In this document: in pieces, positions 1 to 5,976 of the stretch | Layout: each line of letters begins with the position of its first letter | How positions within the stretch are numbered: the first letter of the stretch is position 1 | Assembly (NCBI GenBank): GCA_005882715.1 | Contig: VBEI01000015.1 | Coordinates: 1-7,463 of the forward strand | Source: Chloroflexota bacterium | Lineage (GTDB): Bacteria > Chloroflexota > Dehalococcoidia > SM23-28-2 > RBG-16-64-32 | Length of the DNA: 7,463 nt | Direction of reading: 5' to 3' | Notes under the pieces: generated by a model | Told to the model about the DNA's origin: nothing | What the model saw: only the letters and a program-made list of their open reading frames with translations | The model's database searches: none | Made by a program: the position numbers and the translations under genes

Positions 1-1
1 A

Positions 2-859
2 GACGAGGTCATCGTCCTCGACAACCTGCGCCGCGGCGCGCTGGCGAACATCGATCACCTGTGGTCAAAACACGTGACGTTCATCGAAGGCGACATTCGG
101 GACTATTCGGCCATCCTTGAAGCATCGACGGGCGTCGACGTGCTATACCACCTCGCCGCGCAGTCGAATGTCATCGGCGCCATCACAGACACCGACTATT
201 CCTTCACGACAAATGTTGTCGGTACATACAACGTCCTGAAGGGCGCTGCCCAGGCCGGAGTCCGGCGGCTCGTCTTCGCCTCATCTCGCGAGGTCTACGG
301 TGAACCGGAGTCGATACCGGTACCCGAGAGCGCCCCGCTTGACGCCAAGAATGTCTACGGAGCGAGCAAGGTCGCGGGCGAGGCCTATTGCCACGTGTGG
401 CAGAGCACAACTGGCCTGGAATGCCAAATCCTGCGCTTTGCAAACATCTACGGTCCACGCGACCGCGACCGCGTCATCCCGATCTGGCTCGAGCGGGCGA
501 GCCGTGGTCAGCCCCTGGAGCTATATGGCGGCGAGCAGGTTATCGATTTCGTGTGGGTCGGCACGGCCGTACGGGCGCTGCTCGCAGCCGCGGGCTCGCA
601 ATTGAGCGATCCGATCAATGTGGGCAGCGGGACCGGCGTTACCCTGCCACACCTGGGTCACCGCATACTCGAAGAAACCGGCAGCGCATCCAAATTGAAA
701 ATTCTTCCCGCTCGCCCGGTCGAAGTCGTCCGTTTCGTCGCGGACGTCGGACGGATGCGCCGCGTCCTGGGCCTAACGCCCGAGCCGGACGCTCTCGCTC
801 ACCTCAGCGAGTGTCTGGCCGAATACGCGAGCCCAGCCCTGACTTCCGCGTCTGGCTAG
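2..859 (+). CDS. NAD-dependent epimerase/dehydratase (extended SDR), 5' partial
   Basis: An extended short-chain dehydrogenase/reductase of the nucleotide-sugar 4-epimerase/4,6-dehydratase type, expected to be cytosolic and to modify a UDP- or dTDP-sugar for envelope polysaccharide. The frame is open from base 2, and the first visible residues (DEVIVLDNLRRG) are the end of the second beta strand, so about 25 residues with the GxxGxxG NAD-binding loop lie outside the window. A GTG at 74 is therefore not the true start. In the 285-residue fragment one sees GDIRD (about 30-34), YHLAAQ (49-54), the SSREVYG serine region (about 94-100), the catalytic YxxxK as YGASK (119-123), and RFANIYGPRD, which normally follows the active site. 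The C-terminal part (IDFVWV, NVGSGTG, ending in RRVLGLTPEP) matches the substrate-binding region of this superfamily. Substrate cannot be decided. It converges on the next gene with only 27 bp between the stops. Confidence 0.92.
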   Translation, partial: DEVIVLDNLRRGALANIDHLWSKHVTFIEGDIRDYSAILEASTGVDVLYHLAAQSNVIGAITDTDYSFTTNVVGTYNVLKGAAQAGVRRLVFASSREVYGEPESIPVPESAPLDAKNVYGASKVAGEAYCHVWQSTTGLECQILRFANIYGPRDRDRVIPIWLERASRGQPLELYGGEQVIDFVWVGTAVRALLAAAGSQLSDPINVGSGTGVTLPHLGHRILEETGSASKLKILPARPVEVVRFVADVGRMRRVLGLTPEPDALAHLSECLAEYASPALTSASG

Positions 860-876
860 GCCAGTAGGTGCCGATC

Positions 877-902
877 AAGCCTGCCGCTAATGGCGGCGGC
901 TT
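877..902. terminator. Hairpin between convergent genes
   Basis: The left arm AAGCC(T)GCCGC (877-887) pairs with GCGGCGGCTT (893-902) around a TAATG loop, giving a 10-bp stem with one bulged T. It sits at the meeting point of the epimerase and the oppositely oriented surface-protein gene and overlaps the last codons of the latter. It could stop transcription from both sides. There is no T-run on either strand, so it is not a classical intrinsic terminator, and GC-rich coding DNA can form such a stem by chance. Confidence 0.35.
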
Positions 903-2209
903 CGCACCACACCAAGAACCCCGGCAGTTCCGAGGATGACGCCGACAAGAAGCCACGTGGCACCGGCCGAGGATGGCCGAGCGCCCGTGGGTGGAAGCGC
1001 GACCGGAGGGAAGCCGGGCGGGATGCCTGGGGGAGGCGCCGCAGGAGGCGCATCCGGAGGCGGCGCGGCCGGCGGAGGCGCAGCCGGTGGTGCGGCGGGC
1101 GGAGGGCATGTGTTCACGTAGGCGCCGGCGACGTCCTTGAGGTCGGCTGTCTCAAGAGGGTGCGCCGAGCGGCTCGTGAACAGCAGGCTGTTGAAGCAGA
1201 CGTTGCCGGAGACGAAGGCACCGAGGTCCACAATCGCCTCGTTGAAATCGCGCGGCGCGATCAGGTTATCGCCGGGCTGGGCCGGAGGCGTGCCATTCTG
1301 GTTCACGACACGGCAGCTGTTGGACCCGTTGGTTGCCGTGGGATCGCAAACGGGCACGTTCCACGGCGGCGCTTGAATGTCGTTGCTCGCGTTGGTCCGA
1401 AGCAGACTATCGCCCTGGGTACCGCCGCAGAGGCTCGGCGCTGGCGCGAATGTAGTGCCGTTCCAGGCGAATACCTCAAGGAGTGGGTTGGTCCCACCGC
1501 CAACGAGAGTGAACGAAACGAGCAGGTCGCCGGGCGTGCGATTGAAGTCCAGATCGAAGGTCGCGCCGCTGTTGCTGACGACATCGTTGAATCGAGTGGG
1601 CGGCACCTGGCTAAGCTCGAAGCCCCAGAAGGCGTCTCCCTCGTTGTCGCCGCGGTGGCCGCTCAGGACCAGAAAGCGGTTGTTAGGCTCGGTATCGGCA
1701 TCGCAGGACGAATCGCTATTGCGGAACAGATAGTAGGCCTGCGAGAAGTCATCTTTAGGGGTCACACCGCCCTGCTTGATGTTCCAGATATCATCGATCT
1801 GCTTTCCGCCGGGGCTAACGATGTTCTCCTCCGGCTCGACGACGGTATCGCCGCCGTTGCCATCGAACCGCGAGTCGGATGACCCGTCGCAAATCAGACC
1901 GGCCGTGCCGGCGACCGCCGGGTTCACGCTGATGTCGGAACCATAGCAGCCGAGGAAGTCGGGGCTGCCGCTTGTTCCCAGCAGGAACACACCTTCAGCA
2001 GCCGAGCTTCCGTTTTCGGCCCAATCTGTAGCACTGCCGGCAAAGAGGGCGTCGCTGGCATTGGGGTTGTCGGCATCGATTTCGAACCCCGCGAGCGTGA
2101 GGGCGGAAGTGTCTGACTTCCCGAGAAGGGCGACAGCAGCGCAGAGCGCAGCCACCCGGGCGGCGAGCGTGATAACTTGCTGAACGCCGCTCTTCGGGCG
2201 TGAGCTCAT
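887..2209 (-). CDS. Secreted surface protein with LPPTG sorting-like C-terminus
   Basis: A 440-aa exported protein that I do not recognise as a named family. Residues 5-30 form a signal peptide: basic KSG/R residues, then a hydrophobic stretch AARVAALCAAVALLG, with a likely cleavage near TSA|LT. The mature part is acidic and Asn/Gly/Ser-rich with scattered cysteines (GCYG, ICDG, SSCD, SLCGG, VCDP, NSCR, NVCF, NTCP), compatible with extracytoplasmic disulfides. It is predicted mostly beta. Residues about 367-403 are a Pro/Ala-rich stalk (repeats of APP and PPPAA). Residues 405-409 read LPPTG, followed by a hydrophobic helix (about 418-434) and the basic tail RSRRH: the layout of a sortase substrate, with LPPTG fitting LPxTG. 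No sortase is in the window. The ATG at 2207-2209 has no visible Shine-Dalgarno sequence. A long open frame on the opposite strand is a shadow of its biased codons. Confidence 0.82.
   Translation of the reverse strand: MSSRPKSGVQQVITLAARVAALCAAVALLGKSDTSALTLAGFEIDADNPNASDALFAGSATDWAENGSSAAEGVFLLGTSGSPDFLGCYGSDISVNPAVAGTAGLICDGSSDSRFDGNGGDTVVEPEENIVSPGGKQIDDIWNIKQGGVTPKDDFSQAYYLFRNSDSSCDADTEPNNRFLVLSGHRGDNEGDAFWGFELSQVPPTRFNDVVSNSGATFDLDFNRTPGDLLVSFTLVGGGTNPLLEVFAWNGTTFAPAPSLCGGTQGDSLLRTNASNDIQAPPWNVPVCDPTATNGSNSCRVVNQNGTPPAQPGDNLIAPRDFNEAIVDLGAFVSGNVCFNSLLFTSRSAHPLETADLKDVAGAYVNTCPPPAAPPAAPPPAAPPPDAPPAAPPPGIPPGFPPVALPPTGARPSSAGATWLLVGVILGTAGVLGVVRSRRH
1025..1108 (-). repeat. Low-complexity proline/alanine stalk repeat
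   Basis: Degenerate GGAGGCGC/GGCGGCG units on the + strand encode, on the minus strand, the PPPAAPP-type stalk at about residues 367-394 of the surface protein. The repeat is imperfect in both DNA and protein and may vary in length between strains through slippage. In cell-wall-anchored proteins such a segment usually spans the wall and holds the globular domain outward. Confidence 0.7.
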
Positions 2210-2225
2210 GGTGGCTAATTGACGG

Positions 2226-2282
2226 ATTATGGGTGCGAAGATTTCGCGGCGGGCGTTAACGTTAAGGAGTTGTTACGTTAAG
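2226..2282 (-). promoter_or_regulatory. Promoter region of surface-protein gene with TTAACG repeats
   Basis: Read on the minus strand, CTTAACGTAAC (2282-2272) is followed after 5 nt by CTTAACGTTAAC (2266-2255). The second box contains the perfect 10-bp palindrome TTAACGTTAA. Downstream lies CATAAT (2231-2226), a five-of-six match to a -10 hexamer, which would start transcription about 10 nt before the ATG. There is no good -35 hexamer at the proper distance. Repeats placed about 36-63 bp upstream of the predicted start suggest an activator site, perhaps of a PhoP/PhoB-type regulator, whose boxes in some bacteria contain TTAAC-like direct repeats. The repeats are seen directly; the regulator is inference. 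Confidence 0.4.
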
Positions 2283-2334
2283 TTTGGGACACTGCGAGGC
2301 GGTTCGGGTTGAGGACGTTCTCCCGGCTACGTCG

Positions 2335-4647
2335 TCAGTAATCGTTATTTTTCGTAGGGCTGTATGGGAAGTCCAGAACGCGGACGTTTTTGCGCTGCTT
2401 GAGAAATGGGCGCAGACGCAGCACGTCTCGATTGTGAAGGAGTCGCTCCCACCAGTGACGCGGCTCAAAAGTAGGGAGAATAACCACGATCCGGCGGCTC
2501 TCGGTCTGCTCCAACCTCTCGACGCAGGCCAGGATAGGTGAGACGAATTGACGGAAGGGCGATTCTAGGAGCAGGAGTGGCACGTCGGGTACGGCACGTG
2601 CCCAGCGCTCCCGAAACTGCTCGGCCAGCTGCTGGTCGTCGAATACGTGCACGGCTGTCACCATGCTAGAGATCTCCCGGGCCATACCGATCGCGCCAAT
2701 AGAGATCTTGTTAATGTCGTCGACTGGGACGATGACGTGATCGCGGGGCGGCTCAGATGAGACGGCGGCAGGCACCGCGACGGGTACTTCGCTTTCGTCG
2801 ACGCGCAATTTCCGCTCAAGCCGTCCGTAGTGACTGCGGATGAGAGCAAAGACGCAGAACAGGGCCAGCATGGCGATCACGGAAATCCATGCGCCTTCGG
2901 TGAATTTCGTAGCGCCAACGATGACGACGACGACGCCGGTTGCGACCGCGCCGAAGGCGTTGAGCACGAGGCTAAGTCGCCAGCCATGCTCACGAAGCCT
3001 TAGCCAGTGGCGAACCATGCCAGACTGCGACAGAGTCATCGAGATGAACACTCCCAGGATATAGAGAGGGATTAGCCGCGTGACCTGCGCTTGGAAAATC
3101 ACAAGCAAGACAGCGGCGGCAGCGCCGAGGAGCATGATCCCGTTCGAGAACGCGAGGCGGTCGCCTCGAAAGGCCAGCTGCCGGGGAGCAAAGCGGTCCT
3201 TCGCGAGGATCGCCGAGAGCCGCGGGAAGTCCGCGTAGGCGGTGTTGGCGGCGAGCAGGAGGACGCCCGCTGTCCCTACCTGGTAGGCATAGTACAGGAC
3301 GTTTTTGCCCAGTACTTCCCTGCCGAGAATTGAGACGACAGTCTCGTCTGGCTGGGGGACAATTCCGTAACGGGTCGCAAGAAATGCCACGCCGAGCAAG
3401 AAGAAGCCGAGGAAGGCCGCTTCCCACTGCATCGTGATCTGTGCGTTGCGCGACTCGGGTGGTTTGAATGCCGGCACGCCGTTGGAAATTGCCTCGATGC
3501 CCGTGACGGCGGCAGCGCCTGAGGAGAACGCCCGAAGTACGAGGAAGACGCTGAGACCGCTCGTGGCTACGATCTGTTGAGACGCTGGCGCGGAGTGCAG
3601 GAAAGTGCCCGGGGCCTCGCCGATGGCGAGTTTAACCAGGCCCACGATGATCATGCCGCTGAAGCAAAGGATGAAGAAGTACGTCGGTAGGCCGAAGATC
3701 GCTCCAGACTCGCGGACGCCCCGCAAGTTTCCCCACGTGATAACGGCAACAGCTAACAGTGATAATGGGACGCGCAGATCGAACAATTCTGGCGCAGCGG
3801 ACGTGATTGCAGCGACTCCAGCGGCGACGCTGACTGCGACAGTCAGCACGTAATCTACCAACAGCGCGGCGGCCGCGATGAGCGCCGGCGTTACGCCCAA
3901 ATTTTCGTGCGCCACGATGTATGCGCCGCCGCCGTTCGGGTACGCCTTGATCGTTTGGATGTAGGAGAGGCGTACAGTCCACAGCAGCGCCAGGAGGGCG
4001 CCCGTCACCGGGAGGGTCAAGTAGAGTGCACCGGCGCCCGCGAGCATCAGTACGAGCATGATCTCTTCGGCGCTGTAGGCCGCCGATGAAAGTGGGTCGG
4101 AAGAGAACACACCCAGTGCGCGGACCTTGGTCAACCGCTCATGGATGAGGCGTGAAGTGGCGAACGGGCTGCCCAGGATGGTCTGCTTGATGGCCGATTC
4201 GACCCGAGCGATCGCGCCTCGAGGGCGGCTGCCTTCGGCCGTCGCCTCAAAATATCCCGCGCCTCTTTGCTTGAATTGCTGCTGGCGCGGTATTACACGC
4301 AGGTATACGCCCTTGGAAGTGGCGCCGTAGCGGACTTCTCGTAGATCAATATCGAGCGAGGAGCGGCCGCCACCGCGCTCCTGGCGAGGGACGACGATGC
4401 GCTCGCGTGATTCGCTGTAGATGTGGCGGCCATCCGTTGAGGCTAACGTAGATTGAGGGAGTGTCTTTGGGGTGGCCGGATTGCTCGGTTCCGCTCTTGC
4501 CTTCGCGCCGTCGGCTGAGGGCCTGTGCTTCCGCACGAAGGTGCGTGCGTCCTGGCTTTCGTCCTTCACATTGACGGCGTCGCCGGCGGACCAGCCAGGA
4601 ATCGAACCGCGCTCCGGAGCCAACCCACCACTCTCATGCTCCGTCAT
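2335..4647 (-). CDS. APC-family permease, KimA/YdaO-like, with C-terminal USP-like domain
   Basis: A 770-aa membrane transporter of the amino acid-polyamine-organocation superfamily, closest by motif to the KimA/YdaO group (high-affinity K+ import in Bacillus subtilis); K+ as substrate is inferred. The core opens with HERLTKVRALGVFSSDPLSSAAYSAEE (start of the conserved first helix region, residues 169-195, written here as one motif of which HERLTKV and FSSDPLSSAAY are diagnostic), then YPNGGGAY (236-243). About twelve hydrophobic segments run from 192 to 603. Residues about 615-770 form a soluble universal-stress-like domain with RDHVIVPVDD and the typical ending HWWERLLHN...LRPFL...VRVLDFPY. 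Residues 1-100 are hydrophilic, low in predicted structure and longer than I expect for this family; 101-168 resemble the usual pre-membrane segment. The ATG (4645-4647) overlaps the upstream gene by 14 nt, so translation is probably coupled. GAGG abuts the start, too close for a good ribosome site. Confidence 0.9.
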   Translation of the reverse strand: MTEHESGGLAPERGSIPGWSAGDAVNVKDESQDARTFVRKHRPSADGAKARAEPSNPATPKTLPQSTLASTDGRHIYSESRERIVVPRQERGGGRSSLDIDLREVRYGATSKGVYLRVIPRQQQFKQRGAGYFEATAEGSRPRGAIARVESAIKQTILGSPFATSRLIHERLTKVRALGVFSSDPLSSAAYSAEEIMLVLMLAGAGALYLTLPVTGALLALLWTVRLSYIQTIKAYPNGGGAYIVAHENLGVTPALIAAAALLVDYVLTVAVSVAAGVAAITSAAPELFDLRVPLSLLAVAVITWGNLRGVRESGAIFGLPTYFFILCFSGMIIVGLVKLAIGEAPGTFLHSAPASQQIVATSGLSVFLVLRAFSSGAAAVTGIEAISNGVPAFKPPESRNAQITMQWEAAFLGFFLLGVAFLATRYGIVPQPDETVVSILGREVLGKNVLYYAYQVGTAGVLLLAANTAYADFPRLSAILAKDRFAPRQLAFRGDRLAFSNGIMLLGAAAAVLLVIFQAQVTRLIPLYILGVFISMTLSQSGMVRHWLRLREHGWRLSLVLNAFGAVATGVVVVIVGATKFTEGAWISVIAMLALFCVFALIRSHYGRLERKLRVDESEVPVAVPAAVSSEPPRDHVIVPVDDINKISIGAIGMAREISSMVTAVHVFDDQQLAEQFRERWARAVPDVPLLLLESPFRQFVSPILACVERLEQTESRRIVVILPTFEPRHWWERLLHNRDVLRLRPFLKQRKNVRVLDFPYSPTKNNDY

Positions 4648-4933
4648 CCTCGTGACCGGCTTCCCTTGTAAAGCGGATCGTCATGTGGTCGTGACGCGTC
4701 GAGACGACGACATGGAGCGCGTGGTCCTTCGCGACGGCGAGAGCGATATCGCTCCAATCGTCTGATGAGACCCCAAACTCTTCCGTGCGGATTGACAGAG
4801 TCATCGCGTCGACCACATCGGGCGATGTGGCGACAAGTGTTCTGCAAGCGGTGCGAAGATGGGCTTCAGCGCGGCCCAGGGCGGCCCATTTGTCCTCTAT
4901 CGATCGTTGGTACGGATGCTGCTGGATCGCCAC
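4634..4933 (-). CDS. Hypothetical 99-aa protein, first intact gene of the permease operon
   Basis: A small soluble protein without a family I can name. It has no membrane segment or signal peptide. The first half is predicted helical (IEDKWAALGRAEAHLRTACRTL), while the second half has beta-like stretches (AMTLSIRTE, ALHVVVSTR, MTIRFTRE), a compact alpha/beta pattern. It is rich in Asp, Glu and His, with no obvious catalytic or metal motif. The GTG start is well supported by AGGAGG exactly 8 nt upstream. Its end overlaps the permease start by 14 nt, so the two are almost certainly co-translated, and it may be a regulatory or accessory partner of the transporter. Its beginning overlaps the 3' end of the response-regulator fragment by 37 nt. 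Confidence 0.72.
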   Translation of the reverse strand: MAIQQHPYQRSIEDKWAALGRAEAHLRTACRTLVATSPDVVDAMTLSIRTEEFGVSSDDWSDIALAVAKDHALHVVVSTRHDHMTIRFTREAGHEDDGA

Positions 4934-5109
4934 CTCTGGAACCTCCTCTGCCGGACAAGCACATCACGATCGAGGAACTGGAATGCGAGACGGGCCGTGA
5001 GCGCCTCCTCGACTTCGCAACCGCGGGCCTCGAGGTTGCGGGCGACGACGCGCCGAAACGGCGCCTCGTCCTCGATGATCAGCACCCGTTTGAAAGCCCG
5101 ATTCATCAC
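4897..5109 (-). pseudogene. Response-regulator receiver domain, N-terminal fragment
   Basis: The first ~48 codons encode the start of a CheY-like receiver: strand 1 KRVLIIEDE with the acidic pair (E-D) that holds Mg2+, helix 1 as APFRRVVARNLEARG, and strand 2 CEVEEA, then helix 2. The family then needs a strand ending in the phospho-acceptor Asp and a conserved Lys. Instead the frame runs into a basic, unrelated tail (VRQRRFQRWRSSS) and stops at codon 71. I checked the other two minus frames just downstream and found no LxLDxxLPD-type continuation, so this looks like a deletion rather than a simple frameshift. The start is GTG (5107-5109) or the adjacent ATG (5104-5106), preceded by a GAGAGAG purine run. 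It may still be transcribed and translated as a leader to the permease operon. Confidence 0.7.
4942..4947 (-). promoter_or_regulatory. Strong Shine-Dalgarno for the 99-aa gene
   Basis: AGGAGG on the minus strand with an 8-nt spacer to the GTG at 4933. It is one of the two clear ribosome sites in the window. It decides the start of this gene, and it lies inside the frame of the truncated response regulator. Confidence 0.8.
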
Positions 5110-5117
5110 TCTCTCGC

Positions 5118-5146
5118 GCTATCAAGCGTGCCTCAACAGCGGTCAA
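5118..5146 (-). promoter_or_regulatory. Possible promoter of the permease operon
   Basis: On the minus strand TTGACC (5146-5141) and GATAGC (5123-5118) are separated by 17 bp, giving a predicted start about 5 nt before the ATG of the receiver fragment. A perfect TTGACA lies one turn upstream (5157-5152) but has no fitting -10. Both -35-like hexamers are part of the TCAAC box array, so regulator binding would overlap RNA polymerase contacts. The -10 is weak. Confidence 0.3.
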
Positions 5147-5190
5147 CGGCGTGTCAACGAATGGGCCGTCTCGCTCAACACCGGCTCAAT
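5133..5190 (-). promoter_or_regulatory. Array of five TCAAC/GTTGA boxes at helical spacing
   Basis: On the + strand TCAAC begins at 5133, 5143, 5154 and 5175, and the variant TCAAT at 5186. The steps of 10, 11, 21 and 11 bp put all boxes on one face of the helix, with one position skipped. Tandem direct repeats of about 11 bp are the known binding mode of OmpR/PhoB-type regulators. The array lies between the divergent receiver fragment/permease operon and the + strand small membrane-protein gene, so either or both could be controlled. The spacing is seen directly; the binding protein is inferred. Confidence 0.5.
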
Positions 5191-5215
5191 ATCGGGACCG
5201 GCGAAAATTATTCGA

Positions 5216-5245
5216 TTGACCGGCGTTCGTTCTGCGGGCTACAAC
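5216..5245 (+). promoter_or_regulatory. Promoter candidate for the 99-aa membrane protein
   Basis: TTGACC (5216-5221) and TACAAC (5240-5245) are separated by 18 bp and preceded by an A/T-rich stretch (GAAAATTATTCGA). Transcription would start near 5252, leaving a leader of about 10 nt before the ATG at 5263, which fits the lack of a Shine-Dalgarno sequence. Confidence 0.4.
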
Positions 5246-5262
5246 GGACACCGCATATCGCA

Positions 5263-5562
5263 ATGCTGGACGTGATTTCCGACAATGCCGACTTTTTGAT
5301 CGCGGCGGCGAACACGGCGCTCGACGCATCGCTGGTGCCGACGATGCTGAATCAGCGACGGGACAAGGCTTCGACCGTTCCGCTGACGACGTCGATCACT
5401 TCGACGGCGCTCTGGCTGTTCACGGCCCTCGTCTTCGCGTCGATCAGCCTCTGGATCACGATGTGCGCCAGCATCGTCACGGCAAGCCTCTGGGCGATAA
5501 TCGCCGCCCAGCGGTTCATCTACGGCGATCCTGCCTCGCGCCGCACGCCCAATTCCAACTGA
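5263..5562 (+). CDS. Small two-helix membrane protein, hypothetical
   Basis: A 99-aa protein of unknown function. Residues 1-45 are soluble (MLDVISDNADF, then a basic QRRDKAS segment), followed by two close hydrophobic segments (about 47-65 LWLFTALVFASISLW and 67-84 IVTASLWAIIAA), then a short polar tail with RR. The frame stays open upstream to 4765, but that part is antisense to the receiver fragment and the 99-aa operon gene and has shadow-like composition. I therefore place the start at the ATG at 5263, where a promoter-like sequence ends. There is no clear ribosome site, so a leaderless or near-leaderless message is likely. It is the first of the + strand small genes followed by a response-regulator remnant. 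Confidence 0.55.
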   Translation: MLDVISDNADFLIAAANTALDASLVPTMLNQRRDKASTVPLTTSITSTALWLFTALVFASISLWITMCASIVTASLWAIIAAQRFIYGDPASRRTPNSN

Positions 5563-5604
5563 CCCCCTACTGAATCTTGAACAAATCCGCGACTGGGGGG
5601 CGAG

Positions 5605-5682
5605 CTAGGCGCGGTTCGTGACGAACCGGTAGCCGACGCCCGCCTCCGTGATGATGTAGCGCGGCGCCGGCGGGATCGGCTC
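5605..5682 (-). pseudogene. Response-regulator winged-helix C-terminus, remnant copy 1
   Basis: On the minus strand the frame reads EPIPPAPRYIITEAGVGYRF, then VTNRA and a stop. This is the characteristic last beta hairpin of OmpR/PhoB-family DNA-binding domains (consensus PRYIxTEPGVGYRF). Upstream codons soon stop resembling the family, and a stop follows at 5755-5757, so only the 3' end of a gene is present. It lies 43 bp after the 99-aa membrane-protein gene, pointing the other way. The GGTTCG-TGA-CGAACC core also gives a 7-bp stem hairpin. It is the best preserved of three copies. Confidence 0.72.
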
Positions 5683-5729
5683 TCCCTCGGAGCATTCGTG
5701 CCGATGGGAACGCCTCGCCGTTGAGAAGC

Positions 5730-5738
5730 TGCTACAAT
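5730..5738 (+). promoter_or_regulatory. Extended -10 promoter element
   Basis: TGCTACAAT is an extended -10 (TGn plus TACAAT, five of six to consensus). There is no recognisable -35, which extended -10 promoters can do without. It lies just after remnant copy 1 and would start transcription near 5745, ahead of the micro-ORFs and the 141-aa membrane protein. Confidence 0.35.
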
Positions 5739-5801
5739 CCGGGCGGAGTCGCCATTAACGATGTTTGGTTCGCTCTTTAGACTGATGCCCGCATCCTGGG
5801 A

Positions 5802-5936
5802 ATGGGTCCCCGTACACCCGCAGAGGAAGAGGCGGCCCTTCGAGCGCGTGAAGAGTTGCGCATGGAGCGCGAGCGACGCGCCGTGGATGAGGCAGAAGTA
5901 AGGACGCGGATTGCCCTCCGATGGCCCTGGCGCTGA
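5802..5936 (+). CDS. Possible 44-aa charged helical micro-protein
   Basis: Starting at ATG 5802, the frame encodes a strongly charged, Glu/Arg/Ala-rich sequence (PAEEEAALRAREELRMERE...), which looks like one long amphipathic helix and ends in RWPWR before TGA. The composition is protein-like, but there is no Shine-Dalgarno sequence and the frame is blocked upstream by a stop at 5778. A competing 46-aa frame begins at ATG 5761 (to 5901), nearer the extended -10, but its translation (many W, R and P) looks less like a real protein. Neither has a known relative that I recognise. The 5563-5976 stretch holds nothing else beyond remnant copy 1 and the -10 element. Confidence 0.28.
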   Translation: MGPRTPAEEEAALRAREELRMERERRAVDEAEVRTRIALRWPWR

Positions 5937-5976
5937 GGGCGCCCTCCAGAACGATCACTAGCCCCGGTTCGTCACG

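Noticed and set aside
300..867. Two other + strand frames inside the epimerase gene
   Set aside because: Both are out-of-frame shadows rich in Arg/Ser/Pro; the epimerase motifs are all in the frame open from base 2.
890..1882. Long + strand frame opposite the surface-protein gene (330 codons)
   Set aside because: It is antisense to a gene with signal peptide and sorting tail, is Arg-rich without domain pattern, and is explained by the GC-biased codons of the real gene.
4765..5262. Upstream extension of the 99-aa membrane-protein frame
   Set aside because: The translation is antisense to the receiver fragment and the operon gene, has no family-like pattern, and lacks a ribosome site. Only the part from 5263 looks like protein.
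5110..5262. c-di-AMP (ydaO-type) riboswitch before the KimA-like operon
   Set aside because: In Firmicutes such permeases often follow this riboswitch, but I see no paired-domain structure or its conserved purine motifs here. The gap is short and filled by the TCAAC boxes.
5935..5946. 12-bp perfect palindrome GAGGGCGCCCTC
   Set aside because: It has no loop, is GC-only apart from the ends, and lies at the stop of a doubtful micro-ORF. Such words arise by chance in GC-rich DNA.
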